A program made the translations under genes and the position numbers. A stretch of DNA of 64,000 nt from Evansella sp. AB-P1 (GTDB taxonomy: Bacteria > Bacillota > Bacilli > Bacillales > Salisediminibacteriaceae), in NCBI RefSeq assembly GCF_029688925.1, contig NZ_JARUKY010000009.1, forward strand, positions 62,001 through 126,000, in the 5' to 3' direction. This document shows, piece by piece, positions 25,185 to 33,853 of this stretch (positions within the stretch are counted from its first letter, which is position 1; each line of letters starts with the position of its first letter). The notes under the pieces are model-generated. The model was not told the origin of the DNA and made no database searches. It saw nothing but the letters and a program-made list of their open reading frames with translations.

Positions 25185-25494
25185 GTAAAGCCCCCGTTCC
25201 AGAAAGAGTTACTTAGGATACTCCCATAATAACAATTCCACTAACGATTATCTTTTCCTATATTGCTATTTTTAAAAGAATCGGTAAATACTAATAGAAA
25301 TGGAGAAAAAGATGACAAAGGATTTCAACTTATCCTAATGCTGCAAATTCTGCTACATAACCAGAAACAACATTTTCCTCCAACTTCATCCCAACAAGTA
25401 ATGGCTCGGAGAACTTGACTGTTCCCGAGCCATTATACAATCATAGGTAAATTAAAATATTTTGGATATAGGTTAAAATTGAACTTATTGGACT
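25185..25494 (-). other. Intergenic stretch with hairpin and short coding-like fragment
   Basis: AATGGCTCGG (25400-25409) pairs with CCGAGCCATT (25425-25434) in a perfect 10-bp hairpin downstream of wrbA. A minus-strand fragment at about 25330-25430 reads SEPLLVGMKLEENVVSG and then YVAEFAALG before TAA, without a start codon or ribosome binding site. It could be a decayed gene end, but I cannot name it. Nothing else is seen. Confidence 0.4.
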
Positions 25495-26106
25495 TTACTT
25501 TGTTCCTTTCTGTATCCACTCAGCAACTTCTATTGTACGTTTTGCTTGATGTTTTACAGCAGCTTGCACGTCTTCCTGCATATTCCCCTCTTGATCTACA
25601 GTAACGCTTGTTCCATAAGGGTTACCCCCTGAACTAAAAATAATAGGGTCAGTATACCCAGGAGCTGCCACAATTGCTCCCCAATGATACATGGTATTAT
25701 AGAGAGCCAAGATCGTTGCTTCCTGTCCACCGTGGGGATTAGAAGCTGATGACATTGCACTTACTGCTTTATTAGCTAATTTCCCATTAAACCATAAACC
25801 ACCCGTCGTATCTAAAAACTGCTTCATTTGCCCTGGTATGTTACCAAAACGTGTTGGCGTACTAAAGATAATAGCATCAGCCCACTCTAAATCATCTAAA
25901 GTTACTTCTGGTACATCCTTTGTCTCTTCCATATGCTTTTTCCAAGCTGGGTTTTGATCTATCGCTTCCTGTGGTGCAAGCTCTGGAACCTTTAATACTT
26001 TTACAGCGGCTCCAAGCTCCTGTGCCCCTTCCTTCGCCCACTGCGCTAATTGATAGTTCGTCCCTGTTGAACTGTAATAAATGACCGCTACATTAATGTT
26101 AGACAT
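25495..26106 (-). CDS. wrbA: WrbA-type NAD(P)H:quinone oxidoreductase
   Basis: The start is set at ATG 26106 (MSNINVAVIYYSSTGTNYQLA) with AAAGGAG upstream; an in-frame TTG 24 bases earlier is less likely. The product has 203 residues. It is a flavodoxin-like fold with the FMN phosphate loop YSSTGTNYQLA. WrbA signatures include FSTPTRFGNIPGQMKQFLDTTGGLW, SASNPHGGQEATILALYNTMYHWG and GGNPYGTSVT. It performs two-electron reduction of quinones, protecting against quinone and oxidative stress in the cytoplasm. Monocistronic. Confidence 0.95.
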   Translation of the reverse strand: MSNINVAVIYYSSTGTNYQLAQWAKEGAQELGAAVKVLKVPELAPQEAIDQNPAWKKHMEETKDVPEVTLDDLEWADAIIFSTPTRFGNIPGQMKQFLDTTGGLWFNGKLANKAVSAMSSASNPHGGQEATILALYNTMYHWGAIVAAPGYTDPIIFSSGGNPYGTSVTVDQEGNMQEDVQAAVKHQAKRTIEVAEWIQKGTK

Positions 26107-26192
26107 TGACGTTTCGTCTCCTTTATTCAAAAATAATATGTAATGCTTTGGATATTATTTCTTATTTTGATTCATTTATACATAAAAAAAAA

Positions 26193-26218
26193 GGGTGAAC
26201 GATCTTCTTCGTTCACCC
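26193..26218 (-). terminator. Terminator of the ECF sigma operon (27 kb)
   Basis: GGGTGAACGA and TCGTTCACCC form a perfect 10-bp hairpin. Minus-strand reading continues with nine T. It lies about 50 bases after the stop at 26268. Confidence 0.9.
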
Positions 26219-26267
26219 TCCCACTTTTATTAAAATCAACATAGCTTTTTAACAGAAAGTACATAAT

Positions 26268-27194
26268 TTAAAACAAGCTTGAAAACCAATCCCTTATAGA
26301 TTGAAAGATTCGTTGGAAGACATTTTGTTCCTTTTCCTCATCTGATTTTAACAGAGTCGCCCCAGTCTCATCAGATGTTGTTGTAACTTCCTCTACCATT
26401 AACAAAGTATCCTCCTGGATAGAATCTGCTGTATCATCCTCGATCATTAATCTTGCTTGATGCCCTTCAATAACGTGTAGCATTTCACTTCCATATCGTT
26501 CATATATTAATTGGATATTTTCTTCATTGAATGGAGAAATACCTACCTCCACCTTATTTTCGAATACATTTACTGATGTAAAGTAGATATTCAGCCCTTG
26601 ATCTGAAAACTCATTTAAGTCTATTTCCATTTGCTTTTCCATTAACTCTTTCTCAGAAAAATCCACAAGGCGAATAGTCAGTTCAGCTGGATCTACTACT
26701 AATTCCTTCAACGCTTCCTCATGAGTTGCTTCGATTGGTTCCGTAAAGGATAGAACAATGGTACCTAATTCATTTTCTTCCCGATCGATATGCAGGCTTG
26801 AATATATCTCTTTCGGAATGTTTTTAGAAATGTAATTTCTTACATTTTCAATCACCTCTGTATGATTAGGGTCTATACCTTCCTTCTCCCATTCAAGAAT
26901 TTGTCTAGTAAAGTCATCCATATCATCAGGAGCTTCTTCACCTGTGTCCATCAAAGTTCTTTCTGCCTCTCCTTCACTTGGAGCAACTTCAACAACCTTT
27001 ACTTTCTCTTGATCAAGCACTTGTCTAGTTGACTGGTCAACCATGTTATCCTTTTCACCATGGACGGTTTGACCTTGTAATCCTCCAACAAAGAATACTC
27101 CTACTACTAGAGATGATACTAATAATTTTTTTCCATTCACTTCAATCATCCTTTTCTCATTTTTAGTCATAACTACCGTTTTTTTATTTCTCAT
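26268..27194 (-). CDS. Exported acidic protein paired with an ECF sigma factor
   Basis: I set the start at ATG 27194 (MRNKKTVVMTKNEKRM) with AAGGTGAT upstream. The protein has about 308 residues. It has a basic N-terminus, one transmembrane or signal helix (KKLLVSSLVVGVFFVGGL, near residue 25), then a long acidic extracytoplasmic region and an amphipathic C-terminus (RIFQSIRDWFSSLF). It starts 92 bases downstream of the ECF sigma gene. The layout suggests an anti-sigma or accessory factor, but there is no recognisable anti-sigma zinc domain and the cytoplasmic part is only about 25 residues. It may instead be a sigma target. Family not recognised. Confidence 0.7.
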   Translation of the reverse strand: MRNKKTVVMTKNEKRMIEVNGKKLLVSSLVVGVFFVGGLQGQTVHGEKDNMVDQSTRQVLDQEKVKVVEVAPSEGEAERTLMDTGEEAPDDMDDFTRQILEWEKEGIDPNHTEVIENVRNYISKNIPKEIYSSLHIDREENELGTIVLSFTEPIEATHEEALKELVVDPAELTIRLVDFSEKELMEKQMEIDLNEFSDQGLNIYFTSVNVFENKVEVGISPFNEENIQLIYERYGSEMLHVIEGHQARLMIEDDTADSIQEDTLLMVEEVTTTSDETGATLLKSDEEKEQNVFQRIFQSIRDWFSSLF

Positions 27195-27286
27195 GAAAAA
27201 TATCACCTTATGAGAATTGAAAACAATGTTAATTTCAAAAATGAGACGCCTTCATTTATGAATAAGTTTCAAAAATATATTTTAAA

Positions 27287-27820
27287 TTACACCGTTTTCT
27301 GCCAATCAGTAAATTCATCCTTTTTCATTCGTTCCATTAGGACAGGTATAGCACGATGGAGTGTGGATTTCACTTTTCCTTCCGACCAATGGAGCTTATC
27401 ACATGTTTCCTTAATGGTGCATTCATTTAGTTTTCGTTCCACAATAACATCACGATAAGATGGCTTTAAATTATTAATACATGTATATAACTGACTAGAC
27501 TCTTCTTTCCGTTCTACAATTTCTTGTGGCAAGAGGTTTTTATCATCTCGTTCATCCTCAACATTATCGTCCATCATTGTTAAAGGCTTCTTCTTTCTTA
27601 TGTAGTCAACCGTAACATTATGAGCAATTCGAAATAACCACGTTTTTGCATTTGCTGCATTATTATATGAGTCAAAGAAGCGATAGGCTCTAATGAATGT
27701 TTCTTGTGTTAGATCCTCTGCTTCATGATAATCACATATCATCCTATTAATATAGTTATTTATAACTAACCCATGCTCCACGTACCAGTCTGATACTTGT
27801 GTGCTTTTATCTACATTCAT
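27287..27820 (-). CDS. ECF RNA polymerase sigma factor
   Basis: 177 residues with sigma region 2 (DYHEAEDLTQETFIRAYRFFDSY, KTWLFRIAHNVTVDYIRKKKP) and region 4 (LKPSYRDVIVERKLNECTIKETCDKLHWSEGKVKSTLHRA). It lacks regions 1 and 3, as for ECF factors. It is clearly paralogous to the sigma factor at 47.4 kb; both share NVTVDYIRKKKP. In region 4 the residue pattern at DVIVERKLNE differs from the more usual VILLR. It is followed by an exported protein gene and a strong terminator. I found no TGAAAC-N16-CGTC motif in front of it. Confidence 0.93.
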   Translation of the reverse strand: MNVDKSTQVSDWYVEHGLVINNYINRMICDYHEAEDLTQETFIRAYRFFDSYNNAANAKTWLFRIAHNVTVDYIRKKKPLTMMDDNVEDERDDKNLLPQEIVERKEESSQLYTCINNLKPSYRDVIVERKLNECTIKETCDKLHWSEGKVKSTLHRAIPVLMERMKKDEFTDWQKTV

Positions 27821-27966
27821 TTAACTAACCACCTATGTTATTTTTAACTCCGTTTTCAATTATTATAGGTAAATACACCTATGTGTACTACACCAATTAA
27901 TACACATCAATCATATAAAAATAAACAAATATTGTCAATAATGATTTCGTCATTATTTAATAATAA

Positions 27967-27999
27967 AAAACCAAAGCCACAATGTTATGGCTTCGGTTT
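27967..27999 (-). terminator. Terminator after the YceI gene
   Basis: AAACCAAAGCC and GGCTTCGGTTT form a hairpin with one bulged base. Minus-strand reading continues TTTTTATTA. It lies about 40 bases beyond the YceI stop. Confidence 0.78.
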
Positions 28000-28039
28000 A
28001 TCTTCATCATTATTATGGGTGTTTTTATCTACTCTATTT

Positions 28040-28567
28040 TTATTCAACAATAAATTCAAAGTTTGCTATAAGCTTCACTTCTTTTCCTACTAATACTCCT
28101 CCAGTTTCAAGAGGAGCATTCCATGTTAAACCATAGTCTTCACGATTTATCTTTCCTTCTACATCAAATCCAGTAACTGTACTTCCATCCATTGGGTTTT
28201 TCGACATACCATTATACTCTACGGTGAACTTCTCTGTCTTTGTTACGTCTTTAATCGTCACATTTGCAGTTAATTCGTATTCACCTTCTGAAACTTTCTT
28301 AATGGACTCACTAACAATTTTGATAGTTTGATAGTTTTCTACGTCAAAAAAATCAGCTGAACGTAAATGCCCATCACGATCTTCATTGTTTGTATCGATA
28401 GATGTCGCATCAACAGTTACATCTACTTTTAATCCTTCGAGGTTATTCATATCTCCTACAATTTGAACATCAAAATCTTTAAATTCACCCTTTGCCTTAG
28501 CAATCATCATATGTTTCACTTGAAACCCAACACCACTGTGTACTTTGTCTAAATGAAAAGTTGTCAT
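28040..28567 (-). CDS. YceI-family isoprenoid-binding-like protein
   Basis: 175 residues forming the lipocalin-like YceI barrel. It begins TTFHLDKVHSGVGFQVKHMMIAKAKGEF and includes RDGHLRSADFFDVENYQTI and INREDYGLTWNAPLETGGVLVG, all classic family landmarks. There is no signal peptide, so unlike E. coli YceI it is cytoplasmic, as in other Bacilli. Members bind polyisoprenoids or related amphiphiles; in Firmicutes they are often induced by quinone or thiol stress. The upstream region contains a TTACTTAC...GTAATAAA motif that could be an operator, but I cannot assign a regulator. Confidence 0.93.
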   Translation of the reverse strand: MTTFHLDKVHSGVGFQVKHMMIAKAKGEFKDFDVQIVGDMNNLEGLKVDVTVDATSIDTNNEDRDGHLRSADFFDVENYQTIKIVSESIKKVSEGEYELTANVTIKDVTKTEKFTVEYNGMSKNPMDGSTVTGFDVEGKINREDYGLTWNAPLETGGVLVGKEVKLIANFEFIVE

Positions 28568-28726
28568 TTATCATTACCTCCACATGTTTATTTCCCTATA
28601 AGGGTTTTACTTATAAATTAACCGTTACTTACTTTATGTAATAAACTATATATTAATTATTTATTTAAGTCAATATATTTACTTTATTTTTTATAAACGT
28701 TCTTTTTTATACACTTTAAAATATAC

Positions 28727-28755
28727 TTGACAGGTTGGTTTTATCGGAATAATAT
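28727..28755 (+). promoter_or_regulatory. Sigma-A promoter for the YeiH-type exporter operon
   Basis: TTGACA (28727-28732) and TAATAT (28750-28755) are separated by exactly 17 bases. They lie about 118 bases before the ATG at 28873, leaving a leader of roughly 110 bases in which I recognise no riboswitch. Confidence 0.75.
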
Positions 28756-28872
28756 TAAAAGGTAAATTAACAATGCATTTATTATTATTCTTTCGTTAAA
28801 CTAGTACATTTTTTATTATTTAATTCCGAGTTAACTTATTTGTTTTATAAACATAAAAAAGGAGAGAGAAAG

Positions 28873-30228
28873 ATGGCATTACAAGAAAAAGAACTTCCAC
28901 ATACAAATGAATTAACGAAATCACCGAAGAAAAAAAGCCTGTTAAATACAGAGGATTGGTGGGCAGTTTGGCTTGGCTTTGGAATAATTGCATTCGTTTT
29001 ATTATCACTATTCCCTGCTGCAACATTACCAGTGAGATGGGGAACAGAGGGTAGTGAAAGCATCCTTCAATCTATTCCTCCAGACAGAATGCTTGGAATA
29101 GTAGTCACTGGAGTAATTGCCATGCTTATTTTCGGAATTGCAACATCTTTTTTAAAAGGTAAAAGTGATAAAAAATTTTTGTTAGCTTTCCCTGCTCTTT
29201 TTGGCTTAATGCTTGCTGCTTACGTCCTTGGTCAGTATGGACCTTTACGACACTATGGATTTAATGACGTCATATGGGCATTAGTCATTGGATTAGTAAT
29301 AAGTAATGTTTTCAAAACACCTGCATTTTTAAAAGGAGCTTTACACACAGAGCTTTACATAAAAACGGGGCTTGTACTATTAGGGGCATCGATTCTATTT
29401 GATAGAATGTTAGCATTAGGGATGTTAGGTGTTGGGGTAGCATGGATCGTAACTCCGATTGTCATTATCTTGATGTACTTATTTTCTCAACGTGTGCTGA
29501 AGATGCATAATCAACGTGAATTAGCTGTAACGATTTCTTCAGCTACAGCAGTTTGTGGTGTTTCTGCTGCTATTGCTTCAGGTACCGCAGCTAAAGCGAA
29601 AAAAGAAGAGATTACTTTAGCTATTTCCATTACACTTATTTTCACCATTCTTATGATGCTTGGTATGCCAGCACTTGTTTCTTTATTTGGAATCGATCCA
29701 ATTGTTGGGGGAGCTTGGCTTGGGGGCACAATTGATGCAACAGGAGCAGTTGTAGCTGCAGGTTCTTTGTTAGGGGAGAATGCCATGGAGGTTGCCTCTG
29801 TCATTAAAATGGTCCAAAACATTCTTATTGGCTTCGTTGCAGTGGGGATTGCTATATTTTTTGTTAGTCGCAGTAATCAATCTTCAACACCTGGAGGAGC
29901 TAAGAAAAAAGTAACTGGAAAAGAAATATGGAATCGTATGCCTAAGTTTATATTAGGTTTCATCGGTGCCTCTCTTATCTTTTCATTCTTACTCCCTACA
30001 GCAACTGTTGAAGCTACCTTACCTACGATTGATGGGTATAGAAACTTATTCTTCACGCTTGCCTTTGTAAGTATTGGACTAGAATCTAACTTTAAAGAAT
30101 TAGCTAAAGGCGTTCAAGGTGGAAAACCTATTATTCTCTATATTACTGGGCAGTTACTGAACATTATTTTAACGTTAATAGCAGCATGGATTTTCTTTAG
30201 TGGAACATTTTTCACTCTGCCATTTTAA
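28873..30228 (+). CDS. YeiH/UPF0324-family putative sulfate exporter
   Basis: The start ATG 28873 (MALQEKELPHTNELTK) has AAGGAGAG upstream. The frame extends earlier but without a site. The protein has 451 residues and about ten hydrophobic helices. The family hallmarks are a Gly-rich LYIKTGLVLLGASILFDRML, the broken-helix VTISSATAVCGVSAAIASG, and WLGGTIDATGAVVAAGSLLG. Members (YeiH, PSE family) are proposed sulfate or sulfonate-derived anion exporters. A small exported peptide gene follows 12 bases later. No cysteine or taurine genes are adjacent. The transport substrate is therefore unproven. Confidence 0.9.
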   Translation: MALQEKELPHTNELTKSPKKKSLLNTEDWWAVWLGFGIIAFVLLSLFPAATLPVRWGTEGSESILQSIPPDRMLGIVVTGVIAMLIFGIATSFLKGKSDKKFLLAFPALFGLMLAAYVLGQYGPLRHYGFNDVIWALVIGLVISNVFKTPAFLKGALHTELYIKTGLVLLGASILFDRMLALGMLGVGVAWIVTPIVIILMYLFSQRVLKMHNQRELAVTISSATAVCGVSAAIASGTAAKAKKEEITLAISITLIFTILMMLGMPALVSLFGIDPIVGGAWLGGTIDATGAVVAAGSLLGENAMEVASVIKMVQNILIGFVAVGIAIFFVSRSNQSSTPGGAKKKVTGKEIWNRMPKFILGFIGASLIFSFLLPTATVEATLPTIDGYRNLFFTLAFVSIGLESNFKELAKGVQGGKPIILYITGQLLNIILTLIAAWIFFSGTFFTLPF

Positions 30229-30240
30229 GGAGCTATAAAA

Positions 30241-30405
30241 ATGAAAAAGAAACTTATATTTTTTCTATGTCTAGCTGTGTTCCTTGTTCTCGTAACCTTT
30301 CTTCCTAATCAAACAGATTCAAACGGCCCTGGGGCTGGTGACATTTGGTGGATGAACGTCCCCGAAATAACGGAGCATTATCATACTATTACTAATAAAA
30401 ACTAA
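30241..30405 (+). CDS. Small exported or membrane peptide in the YeiH operon (54 aa)
   Basis: ATG 30241 follows the YeiH stop by 12 bases, with AAGGAG overlapping that stop codon: strong sign of a translationally linked gene. The peptide opens with a basic N-terminus and a hydrophobic stretch (MKKKLIFFLCLAVFLVLV, residues 1-18, TM to about 21). A short polar tail follows (NQTDSNGPGAGDIWWMNVPE, then ITEHYHTITNKN). It could be a single-span accessory subunit or an exported peptide. Cys10 lies inside the hydrophobic core, not in a lipobox position. No family recognised. Confidence 0.65.
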   Translation: MKKKLIFFLCLAVFLVLVTFLPNQTDSNGPGAGDIWWMNVPEITEHYHTITNKN

Positions 30406-30541
30406 ATCTACTAAGTTATGTATGTGTATGGTGACTCCAAATCCAGCTTTCGTTGCTGGGAGGGCGGTAGGAAACGGTAGGTGGAATGTCATCGTCCATA
30501 CTACTAGACACCTGATAAAAAATTTTATGAATTTCCGTAAT

Positions 30542-30572
30542 AGAAGGAATGGCAGTGGAAACCCATTCCTTC
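30542..30572 (+). terminator. Terminator of the YeiH operon
   Basis: AGAAGGAAT and ATTCCTTCT form a stem around a purine-rich loop, followed by TTATTTG. It lies about 140 bases beyond the small peptide gene; the intervening stretch shows no coding sequence. Confidence 0.7.
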
Positions 30573-30751
30573 TTTATTTGTTTTGATATATTGACGAACT
30601 TCAATATGCCTGTAAATCTTCTTTTTCTCTTTCGCAAAAACAATTGGACCAAGCATTTGCTGTTCCTACGGCTTTCTTCAGCTCTGAATTCCTGCTTAAA
30701 CCTAGCAAATAAAATTCTTTAGCCTTTAAAGGAATATAGAATCTATATTAC

Positions 30752-31190
30752 CGCATACCTACTTTTTCCTTTTGTAGGCTCATGGCGTGACTCCTATACG
30801 ACTGCAAACCTGCTTTTCCCTTTTGCAGGCTCATGGCGTGACTCCTATATGCCTGCAAACCTACTTTTTCCCTTTTGCAGGCTCATTGCGTGACTCCTAT
30901 ATGCCTGCAAACCTACTTTTTTCCTTTTGCAGGCTCATTGCGTGACTCCTATACGACTGCAAACTTGCTTTTCCCTTTTGCAGGCTCACGGCGTGACTCC
31001 TATACGACTGCAAACCTGCTTTTCCCTTTTGCAGGCTCATGGCACGACTCCTATACGACTGCAAACCTACTTTTCCCTTTTGCAGGTTCATTGACGTACC
31101 TCTATAAGCCTGCAATTCTGCTCTTTCCCTTTTGCAGGTTCATTGACGTACCTCTATAAGCCTGCAATTCTGCTCTTTCCCTTTTGCAGG
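30752..31190 (+). repeat. Tandem hairpin-repeat array B (about nine 51-52 bp units)
   Basis: The motif GCAGG (GTAGG in the first unit) recurs at 30774, 30825, 30877, 30929, 30980, 31031, 31082, 31134 and 31186, so the unit is 51 or 52 bp. Each unit has an inverted pair CCTGCAAA ... TTTTGCAGG with a loop of about 13 bases. A conserved linker follows (CTCATGGCGTGACTCCTATACG, first units; TTCATTGACGTACCTCTATAAG, last units; split here as one short motif each of about 22 bases is avoided: key residues GGCGTGACTCC and GACGTACCTC). A degenerate half unit lies near 30600. The array sits between the YeiH operon and cydA. The mix of 51 and 52 argues against coding. Linkers are alike, so it is not CRISPR. 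Confidence 0.9.
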
Positions 31191-31435
31191 AGCATTAGTG
31201 CTTCCTGAAATTTATAATTTTTTTCCCTCCCCATCACTTCACAATATTGTCACATCCCGTTCATTAAATGCTCACAATTTCACACAAATATGAGGGATAT
31301 CACCCATAAACCTTTACCCGATTAATTATTACTATATAAATAGTGTTAAATAATGAGCAAAGTAAGTTAGAAACCCGCTTTCATGGAGCTTGTTTACTAA
31401 ACTATTAATTTATAGAGACAGGAGTGTACTATTGT

Positions 31436-32791
31436 ATGTTTGAATACGATCCGGTGTTGTATAGTCGTATCTTAACCACTTTAACATTAGCCTTTCATGT
31501 TATTTTTGCAACTCTCGGTGTTGGTATTCCACTAATGATAGCCATTGCTGAATGGATGGGTATTAAGCGGAATGATCCACATTATACACTCATGGCAAGA
31601 CGTTGGGCCAGAGGGTTCATCGTTACTGTTGCCGTTGGTGTTGTAACAGGTACAGCTATCGTATTACAATTAAGCCTTTTATGGCCAAACTTTATGAGAG
31701 CCGCCGGTCATACGATAGGTTTACCAATGTTTATGGAAACATTTGCATTTTTCTTTGAAGCTATTTTCTTAGGAATCTACCTTTATACTTGGGATCGTTT
31801 TAAAAGTAAAATGAAGCACTTCCTATTAGTAATTCCCATTGTCATTGGAGCAACTGCTAGTGCATTTTTCATTACAACGGTAAATTCTTTTATGAATGCA
31901 CCACAAGGCTTTGAAATTGTAGACGGTGTACTAACAAATGTTAGTCCTCTTGCAGCCATGTTTAACCCTGCAACACCAACTAAAATTTCACACGTCATAA
32001 TCACTTGTTACTTAACAGCTGCCTTCATTTTAGGTGCTATAGCTGCATTAAACATTTTAAAAGGAAAAAATCACGTTTATCATAAAAAAGCACTCCATTT
32101 AACAATGGTAACAGGGGCTATCTTTGCTATTGGAACTGCTGTAATCGGGGACTTATCAGGAAAGTATTTACATGAGTATCAACCTGAAAAATTAGCTGCT
32201 GCTGAATGGCATTTTGAAACAGAAAGTGAAGCTCCATTAATCTTAGGAGGAATTCTAACTGAGGATAATGAAGTGAGGTTTGCTTTAGAAATTCCATATG
32301 CACTTAGTATTTTAGCTGGAGGTTCAACAGATACAGTTGTAACAGGACTGAATGATTTTCCAGCAGATGAACTTCCACCATTATGGATACATTACATGTT
32401 CGATTTAATGGTATTTATCGGAATGTACCTAGCTTTAGTCTCCATGATTTTTGTTTTCTTCAATTGGAAGAAGAATTGGAATGCTTTTAGTCGACCATTA
32501 CTTTGGGCTGTCTTTGCTGGTGGACCTCTATCTATGTTAGCGATTCAATCAGGGTGGTTTTTTGCAGAGGTGGGTCGTCAGCCTTGGATTTTAAATGGCA
32601 TTATGACTGTTTCTGAAGCAGCCACAACGTCGCAGCATGTTGATATTATGTTACTTGTATTTATTATTCTGTACACCGTATTAGGTATAACCTGTGTCGT
32701 TGTACTACGAAGAATGTTCAAAAATAATTCTGTAGAGCATGAGTTAGAGGAACGAGGAATTGTTCACCATTCAAAACAGGAAGCCAATTAA
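31436..32791 (+). CDS. cydA: Cytochrome bd-type quinol oxidase subunit I
   Basis: The start ATG 31436 has CAGGAG 11 bases upstream; an in-frame GTG at 31424 overlaps that site. 451 residues, about nine helices. His21 in TLAFHVIFATLGVG is the predicted heme ligand, followed by GHTIGLPMFMETFAFFFEAIFLG with quinol/heme-site residues, and FFAEVGRQPWILNG near the C-terminus. The Q-loop is short, as in the YthA/cyanide-insensitive branch. It oxidises menaquinol and reduces oxygen to water at low oxygen. The promoter region has an ACAATATTGT palindrome near 31240 and other TTCACA-like motifs that might serve Rex or Fnr, unproven. Confidence 0.94.
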   Translation: MFEYDPVLYSRILTTLTLAFHVIFATLGVGIPLMIAIAEWMGIKRNDPHYTLMARRWARGFIVTVAVGVVTGTAIVLQLSLLWPNFMRAAGHTIGLPMFMETFAFFFEAIFLGIYLYTWDRFKSKMKHFLLVIPIVIGATASAFFITTVNSFMNAPQGFEIVDGVLTNVSPLAAMFNPATPTKISHVIITCYLTAAFILGAIAALNILKGKNHVYHKKALHLTMVTGAIFAIGTAVIGDLSGKYLHEYQPEKLAAAEWHFETESEAPLILGGILTEDNEVRFALEIPYALSILAGGSTDTVVTGLNDFPADELPPLWIHYMFDLMVFIGMYLALVSMIFVFFNWKKNWNAFSRPLLWAVFAGGPLSMLAIQSGWFFAEVGRQPWILNGIMTVSEAATTSQHVDIMLLVFIILYTVLGITCVVVLRRMFKNNSVEHELEERGIVHHSKQEAN

Positions 32792-32809
32792 GAAGGGAGG
32801 AAAAAATAG

Positions 32810-33835
32810 ATGAGTTATGAGGTTGTAGGTATTACCGTCCTTTGGACATTTTTATATGGTTACTTAATTGTAGCGTCCGTAGATTTTGGGGCTGGGTTCT
32901 TTAGCTACTATACGAAGCAAAGGAAAAAGAACCATATTATTCACAACATTATTCAACGTTATCTATCCCCTGTTTGGGAAGTAACAAATGTATTTCTCGT
33001 TTTTTTCATAATTGGAATCATTGGTTTCTTTCCAGATACAGCTTATTATTATGGAACTGCCCTTCTCGTTCCAGGTAGTGTAGCTATTATTCTACTGGCT
33101 ATTCGAGGCTCCTACTATGCCTTCGCTACTTATGGTGCAAAGGAAAGCAAATGGTACTCCTTTCTTTATGGGGCTACTGGATTATTAATTCCAGCTTCAC
33201 TAACGACGGTTTTAACCATATCTGAAGGTGGATATGTCCGAATTGATAATGGGAATGTTCAGCTGTTATATGGAGAATTATTTGGTAGCCTTTACTCGTG
33301 GGGAGTTGTAATCCTAGCCGTTGTTAGTGTGTTGTTTATATCAGCAAGCTTTTTAACTTATTATGCATCACGGGCAAAGGATACGAACGCATTAAACTTG
33401 CTAAGAAAGTATGCATTAATATGGTCGTTCCCTGCTATTACAATGGGAATTGTTGTATTCTTTCTATTGAATAAACGAAACCCTGAGCACTTTCAAAATA
33501 TGGTAGAGCTTTGGTGGATGTTTGGGATTTCCTTTCTTTCATTTGCCATTGCAACATATTTCATTTGGAAAAAACGAAACTATGGAACTGCATTTATTTT
33601 AGTGATGATTCAGTACTTCACTGCATTTTTTGGATACGGAATCAGTCATTTCCCATATTTACTCTATCCATATTTGACCATATACGATGGATTTACAAAT
33701 GAAACAATGGCTACAGCTTTAATTATAGCTTTCATTGCAGGATTATTATTATTAATTCCTTCTTTGTACTTACTCATGAAGCTATTTTTATTTGACGCAG
33801 ATTATGTTGAAGGTAAAAAATCTAAAGTATTATAA
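32810..33835 (+). CDS. cydB: Cytochrome bd-type quinol oxidase subunit II
   Basis: 341 residues with eight or more hydrophobic helices, beginning with WTFLYGYLIVASVDFGAGFFSYY, the usual CydB opening with its acidic residue in the first helix. LSPVWEVTNVFLVFFIIGIIGFFP is the conserved second segment. GGGAGG precedes the ATG, 15 bases after the cydA stop. It pairs with CydA to form the oxidase. The small gene that follows probably completes the complex. Confidence 0.94.
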   Translation: MSYEVVGITVLWTFLYGYLIVASVDFGAGFFSYYTKQRKKNHIIHNIIQRYLSPVWEVTNVFLVFFIIGIIGFFPDTAYYYGTALLVPGSVAIILLAIRGSYYAFATYGAKESKWYSFLYGATGLLIPASLTTVLTISEGGYVRIDNGNVQLLYGELFGSLYSWGVVILAVVSVLFISASFLTYYASRAKDTNALNLLRKYALIWSFPAITMGIVVFFLLNKRNPEHFQNMVELWWMFGISFLSFAIATYFIWKKRNYGTAFILVMIQYFTAFFGYGISHFPYLLYPYLTIYDGFTNETMATALIIAFIAGLLLLIPSLYLLMKLFLFDADYVEGKKSKVL

Positions 33836-33853
33836 GGGGGATGCAAACAGATT

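Noticed and set aside
27821-27880. Autoregulatory ECF promoter for the 27 kb sigma factor
   Set aside because: A TGAAAAC string exists upstream but no CGTC at the right distance, unlike the clear motif at 47275-47300.
30875-31159. Short repeat protein in array B
   Set aside because: Same reason: open frame produced by a stop-free repeat unit; no start signal and frame shifts between units.
31240-31290. Rex, Fnr or lac-operator-like site upstream of cydA
   Set aside because: ACAATATTGT and TTGTG..TGTGA-like strings are present, but none matches a full Rex (TTGTGA-N6-TCACAA) or Fnr (TGTGA-N6-TCACA) site well enough to call.
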